64,000 nucleotides of DNA from Mycolicibacterium sp. CBMA 247. GTDB lineage: Bacteria > Actinomycetota > Actinomycetes > Mycobacteriales > Mycobacteriaceae. The translations under genes and the position numbers were made by a program. Below, piece after piece: positions 1 to 7,603 of this stretch; the stretch's first letter is position 1, and each line of letters begins with the position of its first letter. The stretch spans positions 806,001 through 870,000 of the forward strand of contig NZ_VTGX01000001.1 in the NCBI RefSeq assembly GCF_009729095.1, given 5' to 3'. The notes under the pieces are model-generated. The model did no database searches, had not been told where the DNA came from, and was given only the letters and a program-made list of their open reading frames with translations.

Positions 1-360
1 GTGGTGCTCGATCACCGCTGCGACGTCATCGCCGTTGATGTGCAGGTGGTACAGGTCGGCTAGCAGCTTGAGCGAGGTCACCCCTGTTTCCTCCTTGACT
101 CGATCCATCACCGCGAGCGCGGCGGCGGCGGTCTTCAACGGGTAAGTGGGGACGCCGCTGAGTGGTTCAACCAGGATCGTCGCGCCGAGGCCGCCGGCCA
201 TCCGGCCGGCATGGGCGAGGTTCTCGACGGCCATCTCGTCTTGCGTGTGCGGGTCGAGGCCGTCGCGGCGGTTGCCGTAGAGCGCGTTGAATGCCTTGGT
301 GCCCAATCGGTTCGCAATACCCCGGATCCCACGCGCAAAGCCGGTGTCCCGCCGGCCTTG
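1..360 (-). pseudogene. 5'-truncated hydroxypyruvate isomerase (Hyi family) remnant
   Basis: Read on the minus strand, one frame from about position 350 to the window edge gives a convincing middle part of a TIM-barrel hydroxypyruvate isomerase, with segments ANRLGTKAFNALYGNR, ATILVEPL and LADLYHLHINGDD. The family needs about 110 more residues before this point. Here the upstream sequence switches to an unrelated frame (GDQDLHDHAHRAKA in another frame) with no start codon or ribosome site. I therefore read it as a gene that has lost its 5' part. The 3' end lies outside the window. A sequencing frameshift in an intact gene is the alternative, but the missing N-terminal sequence was not found in any frame nearby. 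Confidence 0.55.
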
Positions 361-490
361 GCCCGGTGCGCGTGGTCGTGCAGATCCTGGTCGCCGCAGT
401 GACCTGGTGGGCCACCCGCCCGGCGGCCAGTGACGGCCTCGACGCCTCAGCGCAGCCAGGATCGCTGATTGCACTGAGGCGCGAGGTGGT

Positions 491-784
491 TCAGCGGAGC
501 AGGTAAAGACCTACCGTGCCACCGTCATTCGCCGCATAGACGGCTTCACCAGGGCCAGCGCCGGCAGCGTTGGCGGCGGCGACCGCCGACGGGGCATCTG
601 CGTGATTGCCGGTCCAATTCCAGGAACGGCCACCGGTGCCCGTGTTGTTGTCGAAGATGTAGAGGCCGACGGTGCCGCCGTCATTGACCTCGAAGATCGC
701 CTCACCGGGACCTGCTCCCGATGCGGTGGCCGCGGCCGCCGCCGAAGGTGCATCCCCATGATTGCCGGTCCATCTCCAGCTCAT
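491..784 (-). CDS. Small two-repeat hypothetical protein
   Basis: This 97-residue protein is made of two copies of a repeat of about 52 residues. Each copy runs from a W-x-WTGNH motif through an Ala-rich stretch, then GAGPGEA, then NDGGTVGLY. The first copy ends in a Gly/Asn/Thr linker (FDNNTGTGG) and the second stops after LYLLR. The start ATG at 784 has a good site (AGGAG, six bases away). There is no signal peptide or membrane segment, and I do not recognise a catalytic motif. Aromatic, glycine-rich repeats of this kind often form small beta structures or carbohydrate-binding folds, but no function can be assigned. The flanks (361-490 and 785-902) hold nothing else I can recognise. Confidence 0.75.
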   Translation of the reverse strand: MSWRWTGNHGDAPSAAAAATASGAGPGEAIFEVNDGGTVGLYIFDNNTGTGGRSWNWTGNHADAPSAVAAANAAGAGPGEAVYAANDGGTVGLYLLR

Positions 785-902
785 TTCAACTCCTACGTCG
801 AGTGCCCCTGCGGCCCATGGTCGATGGGCACCTCAACCGTCCTCCACGGTCACGGCGCTGCGCACGCGTAGTGCACTACTCGACTGAGTACGAGCGTCAC
901 CT

Positions 903-2348
903 CTAATGCGTCGGCGTACCGCCCGCGGGACTCGGACGCGGCGCGGTGAAGAAGGCCGTAACCACGGCAATCACGCTGATCACCGCCGCGGCCGTGAAAG
1001 CCGCATGCACGCCGGGAAAATCCGGGGCCCCGCCCGAGTGGGACGCCTTGGTCATGACCGTCACGAACAGTGCGGTACCCGCCGCACCGCCGACCTGTTG
1101 CAGCGTCGTCAGGATGGCGCTGCCATGTGAGTAGAGCCGGTCGGGCAGGACGCCGAGCGCATCAGTCATCAACGGTGTGAACATCATCGCCAAGCCCACC
1201 ATCATGATGGTCTGCAGGGTGACCAATTCCCAGATCGGGGACGTCGCCGACAGCATGGTGAAGCCCCACAGCGACACACACAGCATCATCGACCCCGGCA
1301 CGACGAGCACCCGAGCGCCGTGACGGTCATAGGCCCGCCCGACCAGGGGACCCGCCACCCCCATCAGCAGTCCGCCCGGCAGGCTCGTCAATCCGGCGAC
1401 CAGCGCACTCTGCCCCAGCACGTTCTGCACATACAGCGGGACCATGATGATCGCACCGAACAGTCCCATGAAGCCCAGGACCACCAAGCCCAGCGACACC
1501 GAGAACCGCCGGTAGGTGAATGGCCGCAGATCGAGGAACGCGCGGTCACGTCGTTGTAGCTGTACCTGCCGCGAACCAAAGAGCACCATCGCCACCGCAC
1601 CGATCACCATTGGCACCCAGGCGGGCACTCCCTGCCGGCCGTCAGCGGACTCACCCAACAATGTGAGCCCGAACACCAAGCCCGCGAACGCGATCGCCGA
1701 CAACGGCACTGAAATGGGATCGATCGGAGTCGGTTCCTGTCGCTCGTCGTCGACCCGCAGCCACATCAGACCGGCCGAGAGGGCGACGAGGGCGATGGGC
1801 AGCACGATCCAGAACATCCACCGCCAATCGAGCGAGCCCAGGATGAACCCCGACAGGGTGGGCCCGATCGCCGGTGCGACAGCGATGACGATCGAGATAG
1901 TGCCCATCATCTGCCCGCGCCGCTCGGCGGGGATCAACGTCATGACCGTCGTCATCAGCAGCGGCATCATGACGGCGGTGCCGCACGCCTGCACGATCCG
2001 TCCGGCCAGCAGAACGGCGAAACCCGGTGCCATCGCGGCCACCAACGTGCCCGTGCAGAACAACGCCATCGACGCCAGGTAGATGCCACGCACCGGGTAG
2101 CGCTGCAGCAGCGAACCGGACATCGGGATGACGACCGCCATGGTCAACAGGAAGCCGCTGGTGAGCCATTGCGCCGTACTGGCGGCGATGTCCAGGTCGA
2201 CGATCAGGGCAGGTAACGCGACGCTCATGATCGTCTCGTTGAGGATCATCACGAACGCCGAGCCCACCAGCAGTCCGATGATGACGTTGGCGCTCGACTG
2301 GGCACGCGGTTGCGTCGCGATTTCCCCCGTGCTCGGGCCGGTCGTCAT
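903..2348 (-). CDS. DHA2-family MFS multidrug efflux transporter (EmrB/QacA type)
   Basis: This is a 481-residue integral membrane protein of the drug:H+ antiporter type with 14 predicted helices, which would export drugs or metabolites using the proton gradient. The family signature is seen in the first helix (FVMILNETIMSVALPAL), in LAGRIVQACGTAVMMPL, and in the fifth-helix motif APAIGPTLSGFI. The ATG at 2348 is preferred because AGGGGAG lies six bases upstream; a GTG six bases further up would leave no spacing. The gene diverges from the AtoE-like transporter across 205 bases. No regulator gene is adjacent, so substrate and control are unknown. Confidence 0.9.
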   Translation of the reverse strand: MTTGPSTGEIATQPRAQSSANVIIGLLVGSAFVMILNETIMSVALPALIVDLDIAASTAQWLTSGFLLTMAVVIPMSGSLLQRYPVRGIYLASMALFCTGTLVAAMAPGFAVLLAGRIVQACGTAVMMPLLMTTVMTLIPAERRGQMMGTISIVIAVAPAIGPTLSGFILGSLDWRWMFWIVLPIALVALSAGLMWLRVDDERQEPTPIDPISVPLSAIAFAGLVFGLTLLGESADGRQGVPAWVPMVIGAVAMVLFGSRQVQLQRRDRAFLDLRPFTYRRFSVSLGLVVLGFMGLFGAIIMVPLYVQNVLGQSALVAGLTSLPGGLLMGVAGPLVGRAYDRHGARVLVVPGSMMLCVSLWGFTMLSATSPIWELVTLQTIMMVGLAMMFTPLMTDALGVLPDRLYSHGSAILTTLQQVGGAAGTALFVTVMTKASHSGGAPDFPGVHAAFTAAAVISVIAVVTAFFTAPRPSPAGGTPTH

Positions 2349-2553
2349 TACCACTCCCCTTTGCTCCCCCGAGCTTCGTCTGTGCAGCCCCCCAGGGTAG
2401 GTGGGAGACCCGGGGTCAGGGAAACGAGTTTTTGCCCCTCGCGCCGTTCCCGCTGGGCCAGTGCGGTATTGACGCTAGAGTCCGTGCCGAACGCGCCCGG
2501 ATGGCGGTCGATGGCGGCGCCGACAGGGGCACCAACACGGCGAAGGTAGATCA

Positions 2554-3999
2554 ATGACGACGAGCGAAGACCCGAAGGGCACGAGTACGGCGCCCGAGAC
2601 CGCGCCCGAACGCCGCGGCGTCATGCAATCGCTCACCGCACTGTGTGTCCGCTACGTCGAACGTCTGATGCCAGACCCGTACCTGTTCGCGGTCATCCTC
2701 ACGCTCATCGTCGCCGGCCTTGTCGCCTTCCTGGTGCACGGTGCAACGCCTGACGGCATGGTCAAGGCGTGGTACGGCGGCGTCTGGGGATCGCAGAACA
2801 TCTTCACGTTCGCCTTCCAGATGGTCCTGATCCTCGTGACGGGCTACACACTCGCCGAAGCTCCGGTCCTCAAGCGAGCCATCGTCCACATCGCCGGCAA
2901 ACCGCGGAACCAGGTCCAGGGAGCCCTCCTCTGTTTCGGCGTGAGCGCTGTCCTCTCCCTGTTGAACTGGGGACTCGGGCTGGTGGCCGGTGCGTTGGTC
3001 GCCCGGCAGGTCGCGAAGCGCTTCACCGACGCGCATTTCGGCTACCTCATCGCGGCGGCATTCATGGGCTTCATCGTCTGGACACAGGGACTCTCGTCGT
3101 CGATCGCGCTGGCGAACACGGACGACAGCAGCCCGATCAACGTGATCCACAAACTGACTGGCATCACGGTGCCACTGCGGCTGACCATCTTCCAGCCCTA
3201 CAGCTGGCTGTCGGTGATCGTCGTGCTGGCGCTGCTCACGCTCGCGATCTGGCGCATGGAGCCGGCGCAGAGCCTCGCACCCGATCCCGCGGTGTTCGAA
3301 GACGAGGACCAGCCGGAAGTCAGGGCCGAGGGCAAGAGAACGTTTGCCGAATGGCTGGAAGACCTGTGGATCCTGAATGTCCTCGTGTTCGCCGCGGGCA
3401 TGGCCTATTTCGTCCTCAGCGGTTTCGCATTGAACATCGCATCGATGATCATGTTGTTCACCATCACGAGTGCGCTGCTGCACCGCACGCCGATCCGATT
3501 CATCCGGGCGTTCACCGGGGCGGCGAAGGTGTCCGGTCCGCTGCTGCTGCAGTACCCGCTCTACGGCGGTCTGGTTGGCCTGCTGGGTTATGCGCCCGCG
3601 CAAGCCGCCGGCGAGGGCGCCCCACTGCAGACCCTGCTGGCTCAGGGGCTCGTGAGCGGCGCGACGCAACACACCCTGCCGTTCCTGACCTTCATCGGCT
3701 CGTTGATCATCAGCCTGTTCGTACCGTCCGGCGGCGGGCATTGGGCCGTGCAAGGTCCGATCGCGGTCGACTCGGCGGTGGCGATCGGCCAGCAGTCGCC
3801 GGCCTACCTCGGGTTGATCTCCATGGCCGTCGCGGTCGGCGAGGGGGTCGCGAACATGATCCAGCCCTTCTGGCTGCTGCCCCTGCTTGCGATCGCCAAA
3901 CTCAATGTCCGTCAGGTGATGGGCTTTACCGTCGTCGCGTTCCTGATCGGGGTGGTGGTGCTGGGTGCCACCACTCTCATCGCGCCCTTCGTGATCTGA
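2554..3999 (+). CDS. atoE: Short-chain fatty acid transporter, AtoE family
   Basis: This 481-residue protein has about a dozen hydrophobic segments and matches the short-chain fatty acid permease family (AtoE of E. coli). Landmarks include the N-terminal YVERLMPDPYLFAV, the central FMGFIVWTQGLSSSIAL and the late loop SGGGHWAVQGP, which are typical of that family. It probably takes up acetoacetate, butyrate or similar acids. The ATG at 2554 follows GAAGG at a suitable distance. No acetoacetate-CoA transferase genes are adjacent, so it is an isolated transporter here. It converges on the HD-GYP gene at 4115. Confidence 0.85.
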   Translation: MTTSEDPKGTSTAPETAPERRGVMQSLTALCVRYVERLMPDPYLFAVILTLIVAGLVAFLVHGATPDGMVKAWYGGVWGSQNIFTFAFQMVLILVTGYTLAEAPVLKRAIVHIAGKPRNQVQGALLCFGVSAVLSLLNWGLGLVAGALVARQVAKRFTDAHFGYLIAAAFMGFIVWTQGLSSSIALANTDDSSPINVIHKLTGITVPLRLTIFQPYSWLSVIVVLALLTLAIWRMEPAQSLAPDPAVFEDEDQPEVRAEGKRTFAEWLEDLWILNVLVFAAGMAYFVLSGFALNIASMIMLFTITSALLHRTPIRFIRAFTGAAKVSGPLLLQYPLYGGLVGLLGYAPAQAAGEGAPLQTLLAQGLVSGATQHTLPFLTFIGSLIISLFVPSGGGHWAVQGPIAVDSAVAIGQQSPAYLGLISMAVAVGEGVANMIQPFWLLPLLAIAKLNVRQVMGFTVVAFLIGVVVLGATTLIAPFVI

Positions 4000-4028
4000 G
4001 GCCGGGCGCCAGGACGTCACACGTTCCG

Positions 4029-4077
4029 AACCCCACAGAAAATGGCCCCCGGGAATGAGGCGAATGCCCCATTTTCG
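4029..4077. terminator. Weak hairpin carrying a dispersed 24-bp repeat
   Basis: Between convergent atoE and the HD-GYP gene, GAAAATGG (4038-4045) can pair with CCATTTTC (4069-4076). The 24 bases at 4029-4052 recur with one change at 7390-7413, where they form the first arm of the hairpin behind the initiator tRNA. It is plausibly a transcription stop for both genes. Confidence 0.4.
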
Positions 4078-4114
4078 GCGCACCCGAGCCGCGACCCGCG
4101 GGACTTGGGTGGCG

Positions 4115-5677
4115 TTAGCGGTCGCCTATCAGCCCGTGCCGTGCGGCGAAGAGGGACGCCATGGCGCGATTGGACGCCCCGATCTTGGTGTAGATGTGTT
4201 CGACATGGTTTCGGGCAGTTTTGTGCGAAATCACCAGGCGTTCCGCGATCTCGGCGGGTTTGAGGCCGACGGCCAACAGCCGTAACACTTCTACCTCGCG
4301 TGCTGTCAGCCCGGCGGGCAATTGTGGGTGGTGCGTCACACGTTGACCCGCCACGCGCAGGACCGCGTTCACCGCATCGCCGTCGAGCCGGCCGGCCCGC
4401 GCCTCACCGCGAAGCTGGATCGCCGCCTCCGCGGCGGGGCACGCGGGCCGGTGTGGTCGCGGCTCCAACCGCGTTCGGTAGGCGTCGGCCGCGGCCAGGA
4501 TTCGGCTCGGCAGGGTTATCGCGTTCGCGGTGATGCCCTTCGGGTAGCCGGAACCGTCGAGCCGTTCGTGGTGTTCGACCGCGATCGCACCCAGCGGGGC
4601 CAAGGTTTTCGACGATGCAAGGATGCGCTCGCTCAGATAGGGGTGCAGCCGGACCCGTTCGAATTCAGCGGCGGTCAGCGTACCGGGCTTGTCCCAGACC
4701 GCATTTGAGACACCCAGCCGCCCCAGATCGTGCACGAGGCCGGCGCGGCGGACCAGCGCGATGTCGTGGGGCGGCAACCCATAGCAGCGGGCGGCCCCGG
4801 CCGCGAGTTCTGCGACACCGCGTGAATGGCCAATGGTGTATGGCGATTTGACGTCGACGAAGTCAGCGATCGCCTCAAGAGCGCCGTCGAACTCGGACTC
4901 GGACAGCCATGCGGCCAACCCTGGCTCGCCGGCGATTACGGCATCCCAGGTCGTGACAGCATCCAGCTCGGTGAATATCTCGGAAGCCGACGAGCAGAAA
5001 ACGTCCACGAGGGCCGAGTCAAACTGGGTGCCGCTGCGCTCGCGCGCCACCGCGATCGCCGACGTGGTGCCGCCCGCCCGCTGGTAAACCTCCAGGACGT
5101 CGGCGAGGTTGACAATGCGCGCGGTGGGCAGGATGTCATCACCTTTGGCGCCGTCGGGCACGCCCTTGCCGTCCCACCGCTCGAAGGTCTGCAGAATGCT
5201 TCGGCGGACCCGTTGCCCCAACCCGAGTCGGCCCGCGAGGTCGTCGGCTGCATAACAGTGACGCTCCAACGCCGCGCGTCGCCGCGGCCGCCCCGATCGC
5301 ATCATCTCCACGCTCAACTTCGCCCGCTGGACCATTGGCGACCCGGCACCGAAATGCTCCAGCATGAAACGGGCGGTGGCCGCTGGGCCGGCGAAATCCG
5401 TAGTGCGGAAATCGGACTTTAACGCCAGGTCGTCGCCGAACCACTTGGCCTGTTCGTAGGCGTCGACATGACAACCGACCCACGCCAGCAACGCCGTGTA
5501 GTAGACGACGCCGTGGTCGGCCGCATCCAGTCCCGCTCGGTCGGCCAACCGCATCGAGATCAGGCACTGCCGCAGCACATGCTCCATCGGCATTCCCATG
5601 CCCAGATCGGTGCCAAGCGACAATGCGGCCACCACCTCGGCCAGCCGGACATTCTTTCCGTCGGGCGTCCCAGCCAC
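4115..5677 (-). CDS. HD-GYP domain protein with C-terminal LuxR helix-turn-helix
   Basis: The 520-residue protein has an HD-GYP phosphohydrolase domain at about 270-410, with HDLGRLG (316), HHERLDGSGYPKG (369-381) and the ADAYRTRLEPRPHRPA segment. A LuxR-type DNA-binding domain follows (457-512: GLTAREVEVLRLL, then HKTARNHVEHIYTKIG). The first 200 residues look like a second, degraded HD-GYP domain, because ERWDGKGVPDGAKGDDIL lines up with the ERLDGSGYPKG region but has lost its catalytic residues. HD-GYP proteins usually hydrolyse cyclic dinucleotides; coupled to a LuxR domain this would be a nucleotide-responsive transcription factor. The start is a GTG at 5677 with a poor ribosome site. 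It diverges from a nucleotidyl cyclase gene. Confidence 0.85.
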   Translation of the reverse strand: MAGTPDGKNVRLAEVVAALSLGTDLGMGMPMEHVLRQCLISMRLADRAGLDAADHGVVYYTALLAWVGCHVDAYEQAKWFGDDLALKSDFRTTDFAGPAATARFMLEHFGAGSPMVQRAKLSVEMMRSGRPRRRAALERHCYAADDLAGRLGLGQRVRRSILQTFERWDGKGVPDGAKGDDILPTARIVNLADVLEVYQRAGGTTSAIAVARERSGTQFDSALVDVFCSSASEIFTELDAVTTWDAVIAGEPGLAAWLSESEFDGALEAIADFVDVKSPYTIGHSRGVAELAAGAARCYGLPPHDIALVRRAGLVHDLGRLGVSNAVWDKPGTLTAAEFERVRLHPYLSERILASSKTLAPLGAIAVEHHERLDGSGYPKGITANAITLPSRILAAADAYRTRLEPRPHRPACPAAEAAIQLRGEARAGRLDGDAVNAVLRVAGQRVTHHPQLPAGLTAREVEVLRLLAVGLKPAEIAERLVISHKTARNHVEHIYTKIGASNRAMASLFAARHGLIGDR

Positions 5678-5791
5678 ACAGCGAACCTACGCCGCTCTCG
5701 GGATCCGCGGTGCCCGGCGCTGCCGAACTGCTACGAAAACTTAGGGCAAATGCCCCATGCGCCGCTCATGCCGTCGACGGACCATCGGGAC

Positions 5792-6634
5792 ATGACCACC
5801 GACGCGGGCAGTTCGCACGAAGCGGCCACCTCCGAGCAGTGGCGAACATTGCTCACCGAGGGTCACGCGGCTCTTGTCAGGGCGCGGCGGGTGTTTCGCC
5901 ACCTGCCTGCGGAGCCGCGCTGCAAGGTCTGCAGTAACCCGTTCGGCGGCGTGGCCGGCCATGTCCTGGCCGCGGCCGGATTCAGCCCCTCGCGCAAGAA
6001 CCCCAACCTGTGCACGCGATGCTGCGATGCGCTACCGGCCGGCGGAGCCGAGGTGGACGTCGCGGTCCTGTTCGCCGACGTGCGCGGTTCCACCGCGCTT
6101 GCCGAGCGGGCCGGCGCCAAGGATTTCGCCGCCGTGCTGAACCGTTTCTACTTCGCGGCGACGGGCGCTTTGCTGCGCTACGACGCGGTGATCGACAAGC
6201 TTATCGGCGACGAGGTGATGGCGTTCTTTGTGTCCGGCATCAGCGGCGTCGAATACCGCCGCCGAGCGGTCGAAGCGGGCCTGGGGCTGCTGCGCGCGGT
6301 CGGCTACGGCTCGTCCGAAGGCCCATGGATCGAGTTAGGTGCCGCGGTGAACGCGGGCCTCGCCTACGTTGGCAACATCGGCACGGCGGTGGTGGATTTC
6401 ACGGCGCTGGGCGACACCGTCAACGTGGCGGCACGAATGCAGCAACATGCGGCCGGAGGCGAATTGCTGGTCGCCGAGGGGGTCGCCGACGACATCGCGG
6501 CGCATGCGCCAAGGCGCACGTTGCAACTGCGCGGGCGTGAACAGCCAATAGACGCGGCAGTTTTGACGCAAGGCTCCAAGTCATTCACGCAAAACGTAGC
6601 CAAAGGAGGCAGTCATGACGCTGACTGTCGGTGA
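5792..6634 (+). CDS. Class III adenylate/guanylate cyclase with N-terminal Cys motif
   Basis: The 280-residue protein has a class III cyclase catalytic domain in its C-terminal two thirds. The metal-binding aspartates are in LFADVRGSTAL and LIGDEVMAFF, the substrate lysine is in IDKLIGDE, and the transition-state Asn and Arg are in GDTVNVAARMQ, so it looks active. An N-terminal segment has CKVC and, about 29 residues on, CTRCC, which suggests a zinc knuckle or redox switch. I chose ATG 5792 (after TCGGGA) because upstream in-frame codons run into the promoter of the divergent gene. The end of the gene contains the ribosome site and start of the peroxiredoxin gene, so the two are co-translated. 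cAMP is the likely product. Confidence 0.85.
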   Translation: MTTDAGSSHEAATSEQWRTLLTEGHAALVRARRVFRHLPAEPRCKVCSNPFGGVAGHVLAAAGFSPSRKNPNLCTRCCDALPAGGAEVDVAVLFADVRGSTALAERAGAKDFAAVLNRFYFAATGALLRYDAVIDKLIGDEVMAFFVSGISGVEYRRRAVEAGLGLLRAVGYGSSEGPWIELGAAVNAGLAYVGNIGTAVVDFTALGDTVNVAARMQQHAAGGELLVAEGVADDIAAHAPRRTLQLRGREQPIDAAVLTQGSKSFTQNVAKGGSHDADCR

Positions 6635-7271
6635 CACCGCCCCGGACTTCTGCGCACAGACGACCGAGGGGAGGATCAACTTCCACGAGTGGATCGGCGA
6701 CAGCTGGGCGGTGCTGTTCTCGCACCCTCGCGACTTCACCCCGGTGTGCACCACCGAGCTCGGATATATGGCGAAGATAAAGCCGGAGTTCGACCGTCGC
6801 AATGTCAAAATCGTCGGTCTGTCCGTTGACCCGCTGGACAACCATGCTCGGTGGGCGCAGGACATCGAAGACACTCAGGGCGCCGCGCCCAACTACCCGC
6901 TGATCGCTGACACCGACTTCGCCGTGTCGAAGGCCTATGGGATGTTGCCTGCTGATACCGACGGGGACCCCCGCGCCCGCACCCCGGCTGACAACGCCAC
7001 ATTGCGCAACGTGTTCGTGATCGGGCCTGACAAGAAGATCAAACTTGTACTGGTCTATCCCATGACCACAGGCCGCAACTTCGATGAGGTGCTGCGGGCG
7101 ATCGACTCACTGCAACTGACCGCGACCCATGGCATTGCCACCCCGGCGCAATGGCAACAAGGCGACGACGTCATCATCGCCGGCTCGGTCTCCGACGAGG
7201 AGGCCCGCCTGATTTATCCCGACGGCTGGCGAGCACCGCGACCGTATCTGCGCCTCGTCCCGAGCCCATAG
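6615..7271 (+). CDS. 1-Cys peroxiredoxin (Prx6 type)
   Basis: This 218-residue thiol peroxidase would reduce hydrogen peroxide and organic or lipid hydroperoxides. The peroxidatic Cys45 lies in DFTPVCTTELG. The Prx6-type arrangement is clear: the long C-terminal dimerisation domain (QLTATHGIATPAQWQQGDDV) and no resolving cysteine in the expected place. A textbook ribosome site (AAAGGAGG) sits inside the last codons of the upstream cyclase gene and the coding regions overlap by 20 bases, so translation is probably coupled. That links cyclic nucleotide signalling with peroxide defence in one operon. Confidence 0.93.
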   Translation: MTLTVGDTAPDFCAQTTEGRINFHEWIGDSWAVLFSHPRDFTPVCTTELGYMAKIKPEFDRRNVKIVGLSVDPLDNHARWAQDIEDTQGAAPNYPLIADTDFAVSKAYGMLPADTDGDPRARTPADNATLRNVFVIGPDKKIKLVLVYPMTTGRNFDEVLRAIDSLQLTATHGIATPAQWQQGDDVIIAGSVSDEEARLIYPDGWRAPRPYLRLVPSP

Positions 7272-7400
7272 CTGGCCTGGGCCCGTCGGGGCCGGAGTGA
7301 AACGTACTTACGGGAAGGGAGGGGGCGGGTAACCCCGCCAGCGCCGTTCCTCCGCTCAGATTGCCAGCCCGGAGCCCCTTTACTGCCTAAACCCCATAGA

Positions 7401-7435
7401 AAATGGCCCCCGGAGATAATCTCCGAGGGCCATTT
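7401..7435 (-). terminator. Hairpin terminator downstream of the initiator tRNA
   Basis: A 15-bp stem with one mismatch (7401-7416 against 7420-7435) lies directly 3' of the tRNA and ends in ATTTTCT on the minus strand. It can also stop transcription coming from the peroxiredoxin gene. The rest of 7272-7400 shows no gene. Confidence 0.75.
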
Positions 7436-7443
7436 CCTCTTAG

Positions 7444-7517
7444 TAGCGGGGACAGGATTCGAACCTGCGACCTCTGGGTTATGAGCCCAGCGAGCTACCG
7501 AGCTGCTCCACCCCGCG
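7444..7517 (-). tRNA. Initiator tRNA-Met (CAU)
   Basis: The 74-nt sequence folds as a tRNA with anticodon loop CTCATAA. It is the initiator, not the elongator: the anticodon stem carries the three consecutive G-C pairs (GGG/CCC) needed for P-site selection, and the first acceptor pair is a mismatch (C1 against U72). The first 15 bases, CGCGGGGTGGAGCAG, equal those of the E. coli initiator. CCA is not encoded. Confidence 0.95.
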
Positions 7518-7603
7518 TTGCTGAATACAAGGTTACCGGGGTCTTAGGCAGAGCTCCAAATCGTCTGCTCAAAGCCGGTTTTTGGCCCGAAACAGGCCCA
7601 AAA

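Noticed and set aside
2551..4083. 510-codon minus-strand frame opposite the AtoE transporter
   Set aside because: Low-complexity charged translation without motifs, fully covered by a recognisable gene on the other strand.
5745..5758. GGCAAATGCCCCAT, nearly repeated at 4059-4072, as a shared operator
   Set aside because: Only two copies, one of them behind the gene, and the symmetry is short; chance or a hairpin arm is as likely.
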